64,000 nucleotides of DNA from RGIG4079 sp045637505. GTDB lineage: Bacteria; Bacteroidota; Bacteroidia; Bacteroidales; Muribaculaceae. The position numbers were made by a program, and so were the translations under genes. Shown piece by piece: positions 8,824 to 17,739 of the stretch; position 1 is the stretch's first letter; each line of letters opens with the position of its first letter. The notes beneath the pieces were generated by a model, which was not told the origin of the DNA, made no database searches, and saw only the letters and a program-made list of their open reading frames with translations. The stretch is from NCBI GenBank assembly GCA_045637505.1, contig JAZTZO010000022.1:30789-94788 (forward strand), given 5' to 3'.

Positions 8824-10182
8824 ATGAAGGAATATACTCCCGAATACCTCGAACACATTCGCGAGGTAATTCACACCCAAAATATAGAAATAGCTCGCAA
8901 AGAACTTGAAGGGCTACACCCAGCCGACATCGCCGAGTTGTATCAAAATCTCAACATCAAAGAGGCCGAATTTCTATATGACCTCCTCGATGAAGATACT
9001 GCGGCCGATGTGTTGATGGAACTCGATGAGGATGACCGTCGCAAACTTTTGCGCGACATGCCTGCCGAGGAGATTGCAAGCCACATCGACCACCTTGATA
9101 CCGACGACGCGGTAGATATTATCCAAGAACTCGACGAAGAAGATCGTGAGGAGATTCTCTCGCACATCGACGATGTGGAGCAAGCTGGTGACATCATTGA
9201 CCTTTTGAAATATGATGAAGACACTGCTGGTGGTATCATGGGTAAGGAAATGATTGTGGTGAACCAAGAGTGGAGTATGCCCGAGTGTATCAAGCAGATG
9301 CGCATGCAAGCCGAAGAAATCGACGAACTATATAACATATATGTAGTTGACGGCGATAATCGACTCAAGGGGATTTTTCCTCTCAAAACGATGATTACCC
9401 ACCCATCGGTGTCGAAGATTAAGCATGTGATGGAGGTTGACCCAGTATCGGTAAAGGACGATGCGCCTATTGAAGATGTGGCACGCGATTTTGAAAAGTA
9501 TGACCTTGTGGCAATGCCGGTAGTTGACTCTATTGGTCGCCTTGTGGGACGCATCACCGTCGACGACGTAATGGACCAAGTGCGCGAATCGAGTGAGCGT
9601 GACTACCAATTAGCATCGGGTCTTTCGGCCGATGTTGAATCGGACGACTCAATGTTCACACAAATCAAGGCTCGTATGCCTTGGTTATTGATAGGTGTAT
9701 TTGGGGGATTGGCAGCATCATGGTTGCTTGGCTTGTTTGAAAATTTCAACCCCATCTTGGCTCTCTTTATCCCGCTGATTTGTGGCACCGGGGGAAATGT
9801 GGGGATACAGTCATCGGCTATTATTGTGCAAGGCCTTGCTAACGGTTCGCTTGAGTTGAAAGACTCGGGGAAACAAATAATGAAAGAAATGGGTGTGGGA
9901 TTATTTAATGCTCTCATCATTTCGCTTGTGGTATTTGCCTATGCGGTGATATTCCATAGCACATCAATATCAGTGCCCATCTCGGTAGCATTGTCGGTGT
10001 TCTCGGTGGTGATATTTGCGTCGATTTTCGGCACATTTGTGCCCTTGACACTCGAACGATTTAATATCGATCCTGCGCTTGCTACCGGCCCATTTATCAC
10101 AATTACCAACGACATCGTAGGGGTAGTGATTTATATGGCAATCAGTTCGGCATTGATTAATGCCTTGGGCGCTGCATTATAA
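8824..10182 (+). CDS. mgtE: MgtE magnesium transporter
   Basis: 452 residues. The order of domains is that of MgtE: an acidic alpha-helical N domain (about 1-130, full of DEDD/EELDEEDRE repeats that sense cytosolic Mg2+), a pair of CBS domains (about 135-255, including GRITVDDVMDQV), a connecting helix, and a C-terminal channel part with about five membrane segments from residue ~280. PLICGTGGNVGIQSSAIIVQ is the pore signature with the conserved Gly-Asn-rich loop. Inner-membrane Mg2+ channel/transporter. Confidence 0.95.
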   Translation: MKEYTPEYLEHIREVIHTQNIEIARKELEGLHPADIAELYQNLNIKEAEFLYDLLDEDTAADVLMELDEDDRRKLLRDMPAEEIASHIDHLDTDDAVDIIQELDEEDREEILSHIDDVEQAGDIIDLLKYDEDTAGGIMGKEMIVVNQEWSMPECIKQMRMQAEEIDELYNIYVVDGDNRLKGIFPLKTMITHPSVSKIKHVMEVDPVSVKDDAPIEDVARDFEKYDLVAMPVVDSIGRLVGRITVDDVMDQVRESSERDYQLASGLSADVESDDSMFTQIKARMPWLLIGVFGGLAASWLLGLFENFNPILALFIPLICGTGGNVGIQSSAIIVQGLANGSLELKDSGKQIMKEMGVGLFNALIISLVVFAYAVIFHSTSISVPISVALSVFSVVIFASIFGTFVPLTLERFNIDPALATGPFITITNDIVGVVIYMAISSALINALGAAL

Positions 10183-10229
10183 TATGATGACTTAAAACTA
10201 AATTATTAACCTATTATTTTATTCTTATT

Positions 10230-11483
10230 ATGAACACAGTTGTATTTTTTGTTATTTCTTTTTGCTTTGGTGTAGTTGTGGCCGGTTTATTAAAGAATAG
10301 GGTCGGCAAAAAGCAAGAAGAACAACTACAAGCAGAAAATCAAGAATTGCCACAAACCGATTTTCATGAAGCAAGTATTATACAATCGTTCTTGCGAAAT
10401 CGTTTTGTTGTGGGCTCGGGAGAAAATGTGAGGCAAGAAATGCCTAAATCATCTGATTTGTTGCTGTGTACTATCCTCGAACAATTAGAGATTGCTACAT
10501 TAGGCAAAGCCCTCAAGATGACGATAAAATGTGGCGAAAAGATTGAGGAAATCAACGATGAATATCAAATCCTAAGTTTTGATATTCGTGAATATGTAAA
10601 GTTACAACCCGAGGGTAGAACTGTAAGCACAATAATGTTTCATATCCAATTTGAAACGAGAGATGTGCTAATGACCATGATTGCAAATAGTCAATATACC
10701 GAACACACTCGTTATTTTAAACTAAATGCATTTACATCGGTAAGTGATGAACACTATCTTTCATATAATTCAATCATAGAGGTGCGCTTCACCGATTCCG
10801 ACCAAGATTATTGGGAGGCTAAATATATGATTGATAAGGCCACCTCTGAAGCCGAAGGTGGAGAATATAGTGATGTAGCCTATGCTACATTACCGGTATT
10901 GAATCCAACGATTTCAAATAATCTCTATTGGGGAAGGAAATATTTTGATAAAGCAGTTGAGTCAAGAGAGGCAGCCAGCTTTATGCATCAAGCATTATTT
11001 TACTTATGTGATGTAGCGAGAGAATTGCGAAAAAACGTCGATGTCCTTAACGATGAGGGACAAAAAGCGTTTCTTGATGTTAATATGAAAATAGGGCAGT
11101 TGTATTTGACAAATGGCCATCCCGAAAAAGCATATGTCTATTTGGATTTTGCGCGAAGTGCCAACACTATTTTTAGCGAAATGTTGTATATCGATTGTTT
11201 GTGCGCGTTAATGCATCCTTATGCCGAAGGTGTGATAAAGAATTCGTTGGCAAGATTGTTACAACAAATTAATCAAACAGAAAACGCTAAAGATTTAGCG
11301 ATATTCAATCAATTCTTAAACCGACGATTGATTGATGTATATAGGTCAAAAGAGCGTTACACCGATGCCGAACTGATACTCAATCGCATGCTTGTAAATG
11401 GCGAAGATGACCCTCAATATATAAATGAAATATTAGAAGAAATTCGCAAAGAAAAAGAGCAGGCAAATCAAGATAATGCTTAA
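10230..11483 (+). CDS. Membrane-anchored helical-repeat protein, unknown
   Basis: 417 residues. An N-terminal hydrophobic segment (about 3-20) followed by RVGKKQ looks like a signal anchor with the bulk either cytosolic or periplasmic. Residues ~250-400 are TPR-like helices (KIGQLYLTNGHPEKAYVYLD, ERYTDAELILNRML). The middle part (about 50-230) is mixed alpha/beta and not recognised. Located between mgtE and another small anchored protein on the same strand. Function unknown; a scaffold role is only a guess. Confidence 0.6.
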   Translation: MNTVVFFVISFCFGVVVAGLLKNRVGKKQEEQLQAENQELPQTDFHEASIIQSFLRNRFVVGSGENVRQEMPKSSDLLLCTILEQLEIATLGKALKMTIKCGEKIEEINDEYQILSFDIREYVKLQPEGRTVSTIMFHIQFETRDVLMTMIANSQYTEHTRYFKLNAFTSVSDEHYLSYNSIIEVRFTDSDQDYWEAKYMIDKATSEAEGGEYSDVAYATLPVLNPTISNNLYWGRKYFDKAVESREAASFMHQALFYLCDVARELRKNVDVLNDEGQKAFLDVNMKIGQLYLTNGHPEKAYVYLDFARSANTIFSEMLYIDCLCALMHPYAEGVIKNSLARLLQQINQTENAKDLAIFNQFLNRRLIDVYRSKERYTDAELILNRMLVNGEDDPQYINEILEEIRKEKEQANQDNA

Positions 11484-11518
11484 ACGACTAATCATAAAAT
11501 GATATAATCAAAATTCCT

Positions 11519-12001
11519 ATGACTGACTTCCTTGGCTCGGTAGAGTTTTATGTATATGCCACATTGGTGGCTGCAGCGATTGTGGCGTTTCTTGCTCGCC
11601 CATCTTCGCGAGGCGAGGCTCATCAGCACTTGCTTGCTGGTGAACTGTCAAATGCATCAAATCGTTCGTGGAGCGACAGCAATTCAGCCCAACCGGCAAT
11701 CTCGTTGATTGTGCGTGACGATGGAGCTGTAGTGCTTTTTCGTCATGGCATAGAGGGGGTGTCGTCGTCGGGGGCTGTGTCACTGGCTATTACGATAATA
11801 GGATTTGATATCACTATAGAAGAGCGCATTGTGCCGGGAAATAATCTTGATGACCCCATCGACACGGCTACATTTGTGTTCGATTTTCTTGCGCCCGATC
11901 GTTATCATCTCAAATACAATTCCTCGGCCACATCGAGCTTTGTGGCAACGACGCTCCTTGTGCGTCCCGACTATGAAAAGCACCTCACCCTTAATCGATA
12001 G
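11519..12001 (+). CDS. Small membrane-anchored protein, unknown
   Basis: 160 residues. A single N-terminal hydrophobic segment (about 10-26, VYATLVAAAIVAFLARP) is followed by a soluble part rich in beta propensity (ISLIVRDDGAVVLFRHG, SLAITIIGFDITIEER). No known family recognised. It lies 35 nt after the helical-repeat gene, so the two may work together. The gene ends 40 nt before the convergent ABC ATPase gene. Confidence 0.5.
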   Translation: MTDFLGSVEFYVYATLVAAAIVAFLARPSSRGEAHQHLLAGELSNASNRSWSDSNSAQPAISLIVRDDGAVVLFRHGIEGVSSSGAVSLAITIIGFDITIEERIVPGNNLDDPIDTATFVFDFLAPDRYHLKYNSSATSSFVATTLLVRPDYEKHLTLNR

Positions 12002-12041
12002 GATGAAGTTGCAAACAATCTTTTGCTAAAAAATAGTAGGG

Positions 12042-13466
12042 TTAAAGTGTCTTGGTGAGGGTTACACACTCGGGCACTTCGGGGAGATAGTGAGTTACAT
12101 ATATCAATGTGATTTTGTCGCGTGCCACAAGGTGGTTGATAATTCCACGAATACTACGCTTGCGAGTGGCATCAAGTCCATGCAGAGGCTCATCGAGAAT
12201 GAGCAACTGTGGGTGCTTAATGAATGTGCGAGCAAGTAATACCAATCGTTGTTCCCCAGCCGAGAGTGTGTTGAATCGGCGATTGGCAAGGTGTTCAATA
12301 TGGAGCAATCGCAACCAATGCATTGCACGCTCCATCTGTTGAGGTTTTACTTGGCAGAATAGTCCCACTGTATCATTTAACCCTTGTGCCACAATCGTTT
12401 TTATGTCACCACTACCATTAAAATAGAGGTGCATTTCGGGCGAAATGTAGCCTATGCGTCGTTTTATATCCCAAATGCTTTCGCCACTACCACGACGGCG
12501 GTCAAAGAGGGTGATATCGTTGGAATATCCTTGAGGATTGTCGGCATGAACAAGACTTAAAAGGGTAGATTTCCCCGACCCGTTTGGACCAAATAAAGCC
12601 CAACATTCGCCATTGCGTATTGTCCACGACACATCATTTATAATAGTGCGTGAGCCATATTTCACCTTGCAATGATTGAGTGCAAGCACCACATCGGTGT
12701 CGTCGGCATTGTATTCGCGAGTAGGAGGCAAGGGTAGGCTATCGAGGTCGATAGCGTAGTCAAAGAGATAGTGAAACGATTCTTGAAACAGCTCTAATTC
12801 TACATCATTGCGCATCACCTTCTCCTCAATCGTCATGTTGCGAATAGGTATCACGCAGTTAATACACGGAGGCAAATCGACCGAATTACATAGCAATAAA
12901 ATGACCGAAACCCCTTGGTTGGCAATCTGCAAAATGGTGTCGTTGAGAATGTCGCGCGACGCAGCATCAAGACCGATATATGGATTATCGAGAATCAACA
13001 CATCGGGCAGGTCAAACAGCAAATTCACTATGAGCAATTTGCGAGTTTCGCCACTCGAGAGGAAATTGATATGTTTAGTAGCGATGTCGTTGAGGTGCAA
13101 TTGAGAAGCAAGATCTTGCCAACGATTAGAGTCAATGCGGTCGCTGAAAATCTCGGCCACCGTGGGCACCTCATCATTCATCATCGCCTCAAAGCGTTGT
13201 TGATAATACTCCACCTTAAATCCGGCAAGAGAATGTATATCGGCAAATTCGATTTTCTTGATTTTCAAGTGTTCGCGATATCCCTCAATGCTATTGGTGC
13301 AAAAATTCCACCCCTTTTCGATGATATTGCCGAGCATCGTTTTGCCCGCGCCGTTAGGCCCCATAATGGCAGTTACACCACGAGGAATAGTAACATGATG
13401 AGGGTTAAGAATCTTCGCTTCACGATAACGAAGAAAATCGCTTTTAAGTTTTATCAAGAAATCCAT
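12042..13466 (-). CDS. Twin-cassette ABC ATPase, ModF/PhrA-like, no membrane domain
   Basis: 474 residues with two nucleotide-binding domains in one chain and no transmembrane segment. NBD1 has Walker A GPNGAGKT (36-43) and signature LSSGE (136-140), but its Walker B reads LILDN (157-161), placing Asn where the catalytic Glu normally is. NBD2 has GPNGSGKST, the signature LSAGEQ and a normal LLILDEP. This layout matches ModF/PhrA-type proteins found near molybdate or photorepair genes; the function is not firmly established. Probably an asymmetric ATPase with one hydrolytic site. No transporter permease gene adjoins it. Confidence 0.8.
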   Translation of the reverse strand: MDFLIKLKSDFLRYREAKILNPHHVTIPRGVTAIMGPNGAGKTMLGNIIEKGWNFCTNSIEGYREHLKIKKIEFADIHSLAGFKVEYYQQRFEAMMNDEVPTVAEIFSDRIDSNRWQDLASQLHLNDIATKHINFLSSGETRKLLIVNLLFDLPDVLILDNPYIGLDAASRDILNDTILQIANQGVSVILLLCNSVDLPPCINCVIPIRNMTIEEKVMRNDVELELFQESFHYLFDYAIDLDSLPLPPTREYNADDTDVVLALNHCKVKYGSRTIINDVSWTIRNGECWALFGPNGSGKSTLLSLVHADNPQGYSNDITLFDRRRGSGESIWDIKRRIGYISPEMHLYFNGSGDIKTIVAQGLNDTVGLFCQVKPQQMERAMHWLRLLHIEHLANRRFNTLSAGEQRLVLLARTFIKHPQLLILDEPLHGLDATRKRSIRGIINHLVARDKITLIYVTHYLPEVPECVTLTKTL

Positions 13467-13641
13467 ACTGCAAAATTAATCAAAATTCTCACAACTGGCA
13501 TATTGTGTGATTGATTTTCGACAGAATGAACAAATACATTTGTGCTAATTAGATGACACCTTATTTTAGGAAGTGAATTATTGTGATTTTAAAAAAAATG
13601 ACATAATATAACTCATAATTTCTCCATTTGAAGTGAATAAT

Positions 13642-13683
13642 AGTGCTAATCTCGTCATATTTTGACGAGATTAGCACTTTTTA
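13642..13683. terminator. Strong 15-bp hairpin between the menA and ABC genes
   Basis: Arms AGTGCTAATCTCGTC and GACGAGATTAGCACT pair perfectly around a 7-nt loop. The T-run (CTTTTTATAG) is on the plus-strand side, whereas the gene that ends nearby (menA) is on the minus strand, where the tail is only moderately T-rich. It most likely ends the menA operon, but see findings. Confidence 0.6.
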
Positions 13684-13753
13684 TAGAGTCATTAGAAACT
13701 CTAAGTACGCGAAAGTCTCTAATGGCTTTAATGACTATAGTGATTATCTTATT

Positions 13754-14623
13754 TTACATCACAGCGGCGATGATGGCAAAGGCGAGGGAGTAGGCGGCCA
13801 TTGCCATGGCGGTCATACCGAGGAGTGGGTTGAGGCGAGCGCCTGTGCGGAGTCCGAGTTGCCACCATATTGCAGTGTGGGCCACGAGGTATAGGATGGG
13901 GACTACGCATGCCCAAAGTGTAAAACTCAACCATGTTACGCCCATTAGAGCCACGGCGATATAACCGTTGAAAAGATATAAATTGGCTACTGTGCTGCGC
14001 CCAAATATCACGGCAAGAGTGCGTTTGTTAACGCTTTTGTCATCGTCATGGTCGCGATAATTATTTACTATCAACACATTGGCCCCCATAAGTCCCACGG
14101 CAATAGAAGCCAATAGTACATCAATATTCCATTCGAGCGATTGCACATAGTAGGTGAGTGTTACTGGGATTATGCCGAAGAAAAACAGCACAGCCACTTC
14201 TCCCAATCCGTGTCGAGAAAGGGGATAGGGTCCTGCACTATAAGCCATTGCCCCAAGAGCGATGAAGATGCCCACAGGTAGCAACCACCAACCTCCGTAA
14301 TAGATTAGCGAACAACCTATCACACAGGCTAATGCCAATGTGCCATAAGTGGCTGCTTTCATCGCACCGGGAGTGATATCGCCTTCAGTGACGCCACGGC
14401 GAGGACCTTCGCGCCCTTTGCGGTCAAGTCCCGATTTGAAATCATAATATTCATTGGCAAAGTTTGATGCTATTTGAGCCAATAGGGCAAATAGTAGGCA
14501 TAAAATTGCCGGTATGAGGGTGAATTTATCATGTAGAGCGCAAAATCCCCAGGCCATAACTACTCCGGCGAGCGATACGGGCAGGGTGCGCAAACGCATT
14601 GCTTCAATCCAACATTTTATCAT
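13754..14623 (-). CDS. menA: 1,4-dihydroxy-2-naphthoate polyprenyltransferase
   Basis: 289 residues. UbiA-superfamily integral membrane prenyltransferase that attaches the polyprenyl tail in menaquinone synthesis. The first Asp-rich motif is NEYYDFKSGLD (about 69-79) and the second is NNYRDHDDDKSVNKRT (about 181-196); around eight hydrophobic segments follow the UbiA pattern. Length is normal. Its start codon overlaps the stop of the upstream AAA/DUF4435 gene by 4 nt (ATGA), so it is translationally coupled to it. No other men genes are in the window. Confidence 0.92.
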   Translation of the reverse strand: MIKCWIEAMRLRTLPVSLAGVVMAWGFCALHDKFTLIPAILCLLFALLAQIASNFANEYYDFKSGLDRKGREGPRRGVTEGDITPGAMKAATYGTLALACVIGCSLIYYGGWWLLPVGIFIALGAMAYSAGPYPLSRHGLGEVAVLFFFGIIPVTLTYYVQSLEWNIDVLLASIAVGLMGANVLIVNNYRDHDDDKSVNKRTLAVIFGRSTVANLYLFNGYIAVALMGVTWLSFTLWACVVPILYLVAHTAIWWQLGLRTGARLNPLLGMTAMAMAAYSLAFAIIAAVM

Positions 14624-16245
14624 TTTGGTGTATTATTTTTTTTGGCTTGTTGAATCTCGGTTTTCAACGAGTTGAGGTTGTTATCATCGAGCCCAAAACA
14701 TTTTATTACAGCATTGCGAATGCGTTGGGCATCTTTTCCATTTTGCTTTAATATATTTATCACGGTGCGAATGTAGGCATCTTTATTGGCCAACCCACAA
14801 AGTCCGCTCACATTGCTCGACGGTATCATTGATTTGCGATTAAACACGCGCAACACATTTTGATAGTCGCCCGATGCTACATAACCATGAAATTCGCGGC
14901 AGAAAGCCTCATACATGCCACGAGGGTTTATCTCTTTCACTAAATCGTTGATGTGGTCTTCGAGAGAGTTGATGTTGTTAAAACGACCATCGACACGATA
15001 CTCGAGAGTGCGTTTCACTCGGTGGCGAGTGTGCATCAATGCTTGTTGGCGCACCTCTTGTTTGAAAAGGTCGAGAATTGCGGCTTTAACTTTGGCAAAC
15101 ACCTTGTCTTCATCTTTGCGATGTCGTGACGCAACGGTGCGTATCACCTCCTCGAGCATCAATATATTTTCTATTTCGGCCACATTAGGCACGAGCACTT
15201 TTTTAGTACGCAGATATTTTACTTCGCCCTCATCGCGGCGGTCGCGATCCACAATGCCATAACTATCCATGTGGTGGAATGTGGTGAGGTCGTTGAATGC
15301 ACGAGTGGCTTCAATAACCTTGTTGCAACTACCGAGAGGCTTTACGGTGTATTGAGGGAACACCAATGGGTATAACTTTGAGTCGATAGAGTGCACTCCG
15401 TCGCCTTCAATGAAAAGCACTGGCTTGCGCGAACCTATGAGTGTGAGGTAAATGTCGTCCGATAGTTCGGCATGGTCGGGTAGTATGTCATAGTCCCAAG
15501 TGCCCTCGGCGGCATCATATTCACGCACCCACACCACGGTATTATCGGTGCGTGATGAAGCAAAATCTATGTCGTGAGTAGTGTATATGAAAGTGCAGTC
15601 GGGGCGAAGTTGTTCTATGGTGTCCCACAATGATTTAGTGATTGATTGGTGCAAGAAAATGCCAGGATTGTCGATGAATATAACGGCATTTTTCATTGCC
15701 ATTAGTGCAGCTCCCACATAATACATCACAGCACGTTCGCCTGCCGATAGTTTTACCGATGAGTAGCAATCCTTGTCGCTTTCGCGCGAAATGAGCATTT
15801 TACCTCCTTCGATAAGAATCTTACTGCCAGGAAATACATCTTGCCACACCTCAATCATCTTATCGAGTTTGGTCGATGCCAGTTTTGCCTCGGGATTTTC
15901 GGCAAGACTGACCTTGTAGGAAATGAGATTGAGCATCTCCTCTTGATATAGTAACGACATCAGTCGTTCTATTTGCGAAGCATTATCGTTGCGCAAGAGG
16001 TTTGAACGCTCGGTTGCTTCCTTATATAACATATCAATTGACCCTGGGAGAGTGTCAAAATCGCGCGACTCATAGAGCGCGCTTATTATTGACATGCGAA
16101 ATGCGCGTCCTTGTAGGTCATTGACAAGGCGTTCGGTGAAGCGCGATTTACCTGCACCATTGGCACCAATGATGGTTATTTGCCTATTTTCGGCAGCAAT
16201 CTCTTGGCGAGATTTGTCTTTTTTGGGAGGGAGCAGTATATTCAT
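14620..16245 (-). CDS. AAA ATPase with DUF4435 (Toprim-like/OLD-like) domain
   Basis: 541 residues. Residues ~20-240 form an ABC-type AAA ATPase: Walker A GANGAGKS (about 27-34), a LSAGERAVMYYVGAAL signature and Walker B AVIFIDNPG, then a switch His in IYTTHDIDFA. After about residue 270 comes VLFIEGDGVHSIDSKLYP and later SYGIVDRDRRDEGE, the Glu and Asp-x-Asp landmarks of DUF4435, a Toprim-like domain also associated with OLD-type nucleases. Such fusions occur in defence contexts, but here it is a stable-looking partner of menA. Function unknown. Confidence 0.75.
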   Translation of the reverse strand: MNILLPPKKDKSRQEIAAENRQITIIGANGAGKSRFTERLVNDLQGRAFRMSIISALYESRDFDTLPGSIDMLYKEATERSNLLRNDNASQIERLMSLLYQEEMLNLISYKVSLAENPEAKLASTKLDKMIEVWQDVFPGSKILIEGGKMLISRESDKDCYSSVKLSAGERAVMYYVGAALMAMKNAVIFIDNPGIFLHQSITKSLWDTIEQLRPDCTFIYTTHDIDFASSRTDNTVVWVREYDAAEGTWDYDILPDHAELSDDIYLTLIGSRKPVLFIEGDGVHSIDSKLYPLVFPQYTVKPLGSCNKVIEATRAFNDLTTFHHMDSYGIVDRDRRDEGEVKYLRTKKVLVPNVAEIENILMLEEVIRTVASRHRKDEDKVFAKVKAAILDLFKQEVRQQALMHTRHRVKRTLEYRVDGRFNNINSLEDHINDLVKEINPRGMYEAFCREFHGYVASGDYQNVLRVFNRKSMIPSSNVSGLCGLANKDAYIRTVINILKQNGKDAQRIRNAVIKCFGLDDNNLNSLKTEIQQAKKNNTPK

Positions 16246-16390
16246 GGTCTCAATATTTTGAGTTTCATTCTCAAAATTACAAATTCTTTTTTGATTTTGC
16301 GATATAAAAAAGTCATTGAATGAAAAAACTCGAAAAATTAATCCATTTTAGTCCTTTTTGAATTTTTGGTTGGATAAATTTTATTTAAGG

Positions 16391-16423
16391 TTTGTAGTAG
16401 ATGATTTTTTTTACATAAATTTG
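16391..16423 (+). promoter_or_regulatory. Promoter of the 374-residue lipoprotein gene
   Basis: TTTG (16391-16394), 21 bp, TAAATTTG (16416-16423). Transcription would begin near 16430, which excludes the in-frame ATG at 16358 as the start and supports the ATG at 16448. Confidence 0.75.
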
Positions 16424-16447
16424 CAAAAACAACATATCAATTTTATC

Positions 16448-17572
16448 ATGAAAAAAATAATTTATGCGTCGGCACTATTAGCGTCGTTGACAATTGCTTC
16501 TTGTGGAAGTGATGTAGAACAAGTGAAAACATTTGCTATTGATGTGGCAAATAAAGTGAGTAAAAACCACAAAGATTCGGTTGTAATGCTTTATCCCGAA
16601 GCAGCGAAAGCCGATTCGTTGGCATTGTCGTTTATTGCCGATAGCGTTGTGGTTGCGCCAGCCGATTCGGCCGATATGTATGTCGTTGACTTTGGTGGAG
16701 GAAAAGAGATGACCGTTGAGGTAAAAGACGATTCAATGGTAGTTGTTGGCTCTAAAGGATTATTTGCTTATGCTCCCGACGACTTTGACTTTGCAAAGAA
16801 AACTGGCATGTGGGTTGACTCACTTTCAGATGTTGAGAATGCCGATCGCATAGCTCAAAAAGATGCGTTCCGTAAATATCTCATTGCCGATTTCAAGGCG
16901 CCAAAAGTACTCGTAGTGACTCAAGGACGAGGCTCTAATAATGGAGGAATGTCGGCAATGACTTACTCTGCTACTGTTAGATATATAGTTACAAATAAAT
17001 CAGATAAACCAGTTTCGGGTAAAGATTATAGATTTGTTTACAATCGTTCTGACCGAGGATTCTCTTCACGACCATCAATGGCGGGCCGTGATTTGGCTCC
17101 AGGAGCATCTACTACCTATTCAATCAGTTGTGGAATGTGGACAATAATAGGTAGTGCAAGAGTAGTATATAATGCGACCAAAGAACAACAATTTGACCAA
17201 TATTTTGAGCCTCAAGGTGGTGAATTTGACCAATACCTTGAAACAATAACTCCTACCGATGGCAAAACTCCCTCGGTTGCAGCCGATAAAGATGGAAAAG
17301 TCAAGATGTCGGGAAAATTGAATGGCAAACATGGTGTGCAATTTGAACTTGATAAAAATTTTAACGGCTTTATGTATTACACCAGCCAAGGTTATAATAC
17401 TAATATAAAAATATTGGGAACTCGCATGGGAGATAAATTGATTCTTGAAGAATCAACCGATGGCAATCACACCGGTACATATTCAGGCACTTTTGACGGA
17501 AAAGTATATCAAGGCACATTTACTCGCAATAAAGATGGAAAAGACTTCTCGTTCTATCTTTCAGTGGTATAA
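16448..17572 (+). CDS. Lipoprotein of unknown function
   Basis: 374 residues from the ATG at 16448, chosen because the promoter lies just upstream and because it begins a clean lipoprotein signal (MKKIIYASALLASLTIASCG, Cys about 19). Mature part: an acidic N-terminal region (about 20-140), a beta-rich middle with a conserved-looking YRFVYNRSDRGFSSRPSMAGRD segment trimmed here as RSDRGFSSRPS, and a C-terminal part resembling a small beta-barrel lipocalin-like fold (TGTYSGTFDGKVYQGTF). I do not recognise the family. Monocistronic with its own terminator. Confidence 0.65.
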   Translation: MKKIIYASALLASLTIASCGSDVEQVKTFAIDVANKVSKNHKDSVVMLYPEAAKADSLALSFIADSVVVAPADSADMYVVDFGGGKEMTVEVKDDSMVVVGSKGLFAYAPDDFDFAKKTGMWVDSLSDVENADRIAQKDAFRKYLIADFKAPKVLVVTQGRGSNNGGMSAMTYSATVRYIVTNKSDKPVSGKDYRFVYNRSDRGFSSRPSMAGRDLAPGASTTYSISCGMWTIIGSARVVYNATKEQQFDQYFEPQGGEFDQYLETITPTDGKTPSVAADKDGKVKMSGKLNGKHGVQFELDKNFNGFMYYTSQGYNTNIKILGTRMGDKLILEESTDGNHTGTYSGTFDGKVYQGTFTRNKDGKDFSFYLSVV

Positions 17573-17600
17573 TAGTTTGAGTGATTGATAACTCATAGGT

Positions 17601-17634
17601 GGTGGATGAGTTGAGGCTCATTCACCATTTTTTT
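17601..17634 (+). terminator. Terminator of the lipoprotein gene
   Basis: GGTGGATGAG pairs with CTCATTCACC (one G-U) and is followed by ATTTTTTTA. Confidence 0.75.
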
Positions 17635-17685
17635 ATGTAGAAAAGCATTACGAGATTGAAAAAATAGTTGAATATGGGGACTAAA

Positions 17686-17717
17686 ATTGGAGTATCCCAT
17701 AGTTTTTTGTATCTTTG
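17686..17717 (+). promoter_or_regulatory. Promoter of the M28/sufE operon
   Basis: ATTG (one change from TTTG) at 17686-17689, 20 bp, TATCTTTG at 17710-17717; the gene starts 22 nt further on. Confidence 0.6.
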
Positions 17718-17739
17718 AGGGGTTAAAAGGTTAAGATAA

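Noticed and set aside
8943..9609. Long antisense open frames within mgtE
   Set aside because: Serine/isoleucine-rich translations are the shadow of acidic GAT/GAA/GAG codons of the true gene; no ribosome site or homology pattern.
16358..16447. Upstream start of the 374-residue lipoprotein
   Set aside because: The upstream ATG precedes the promoter and would bury the lipoprotein signal.
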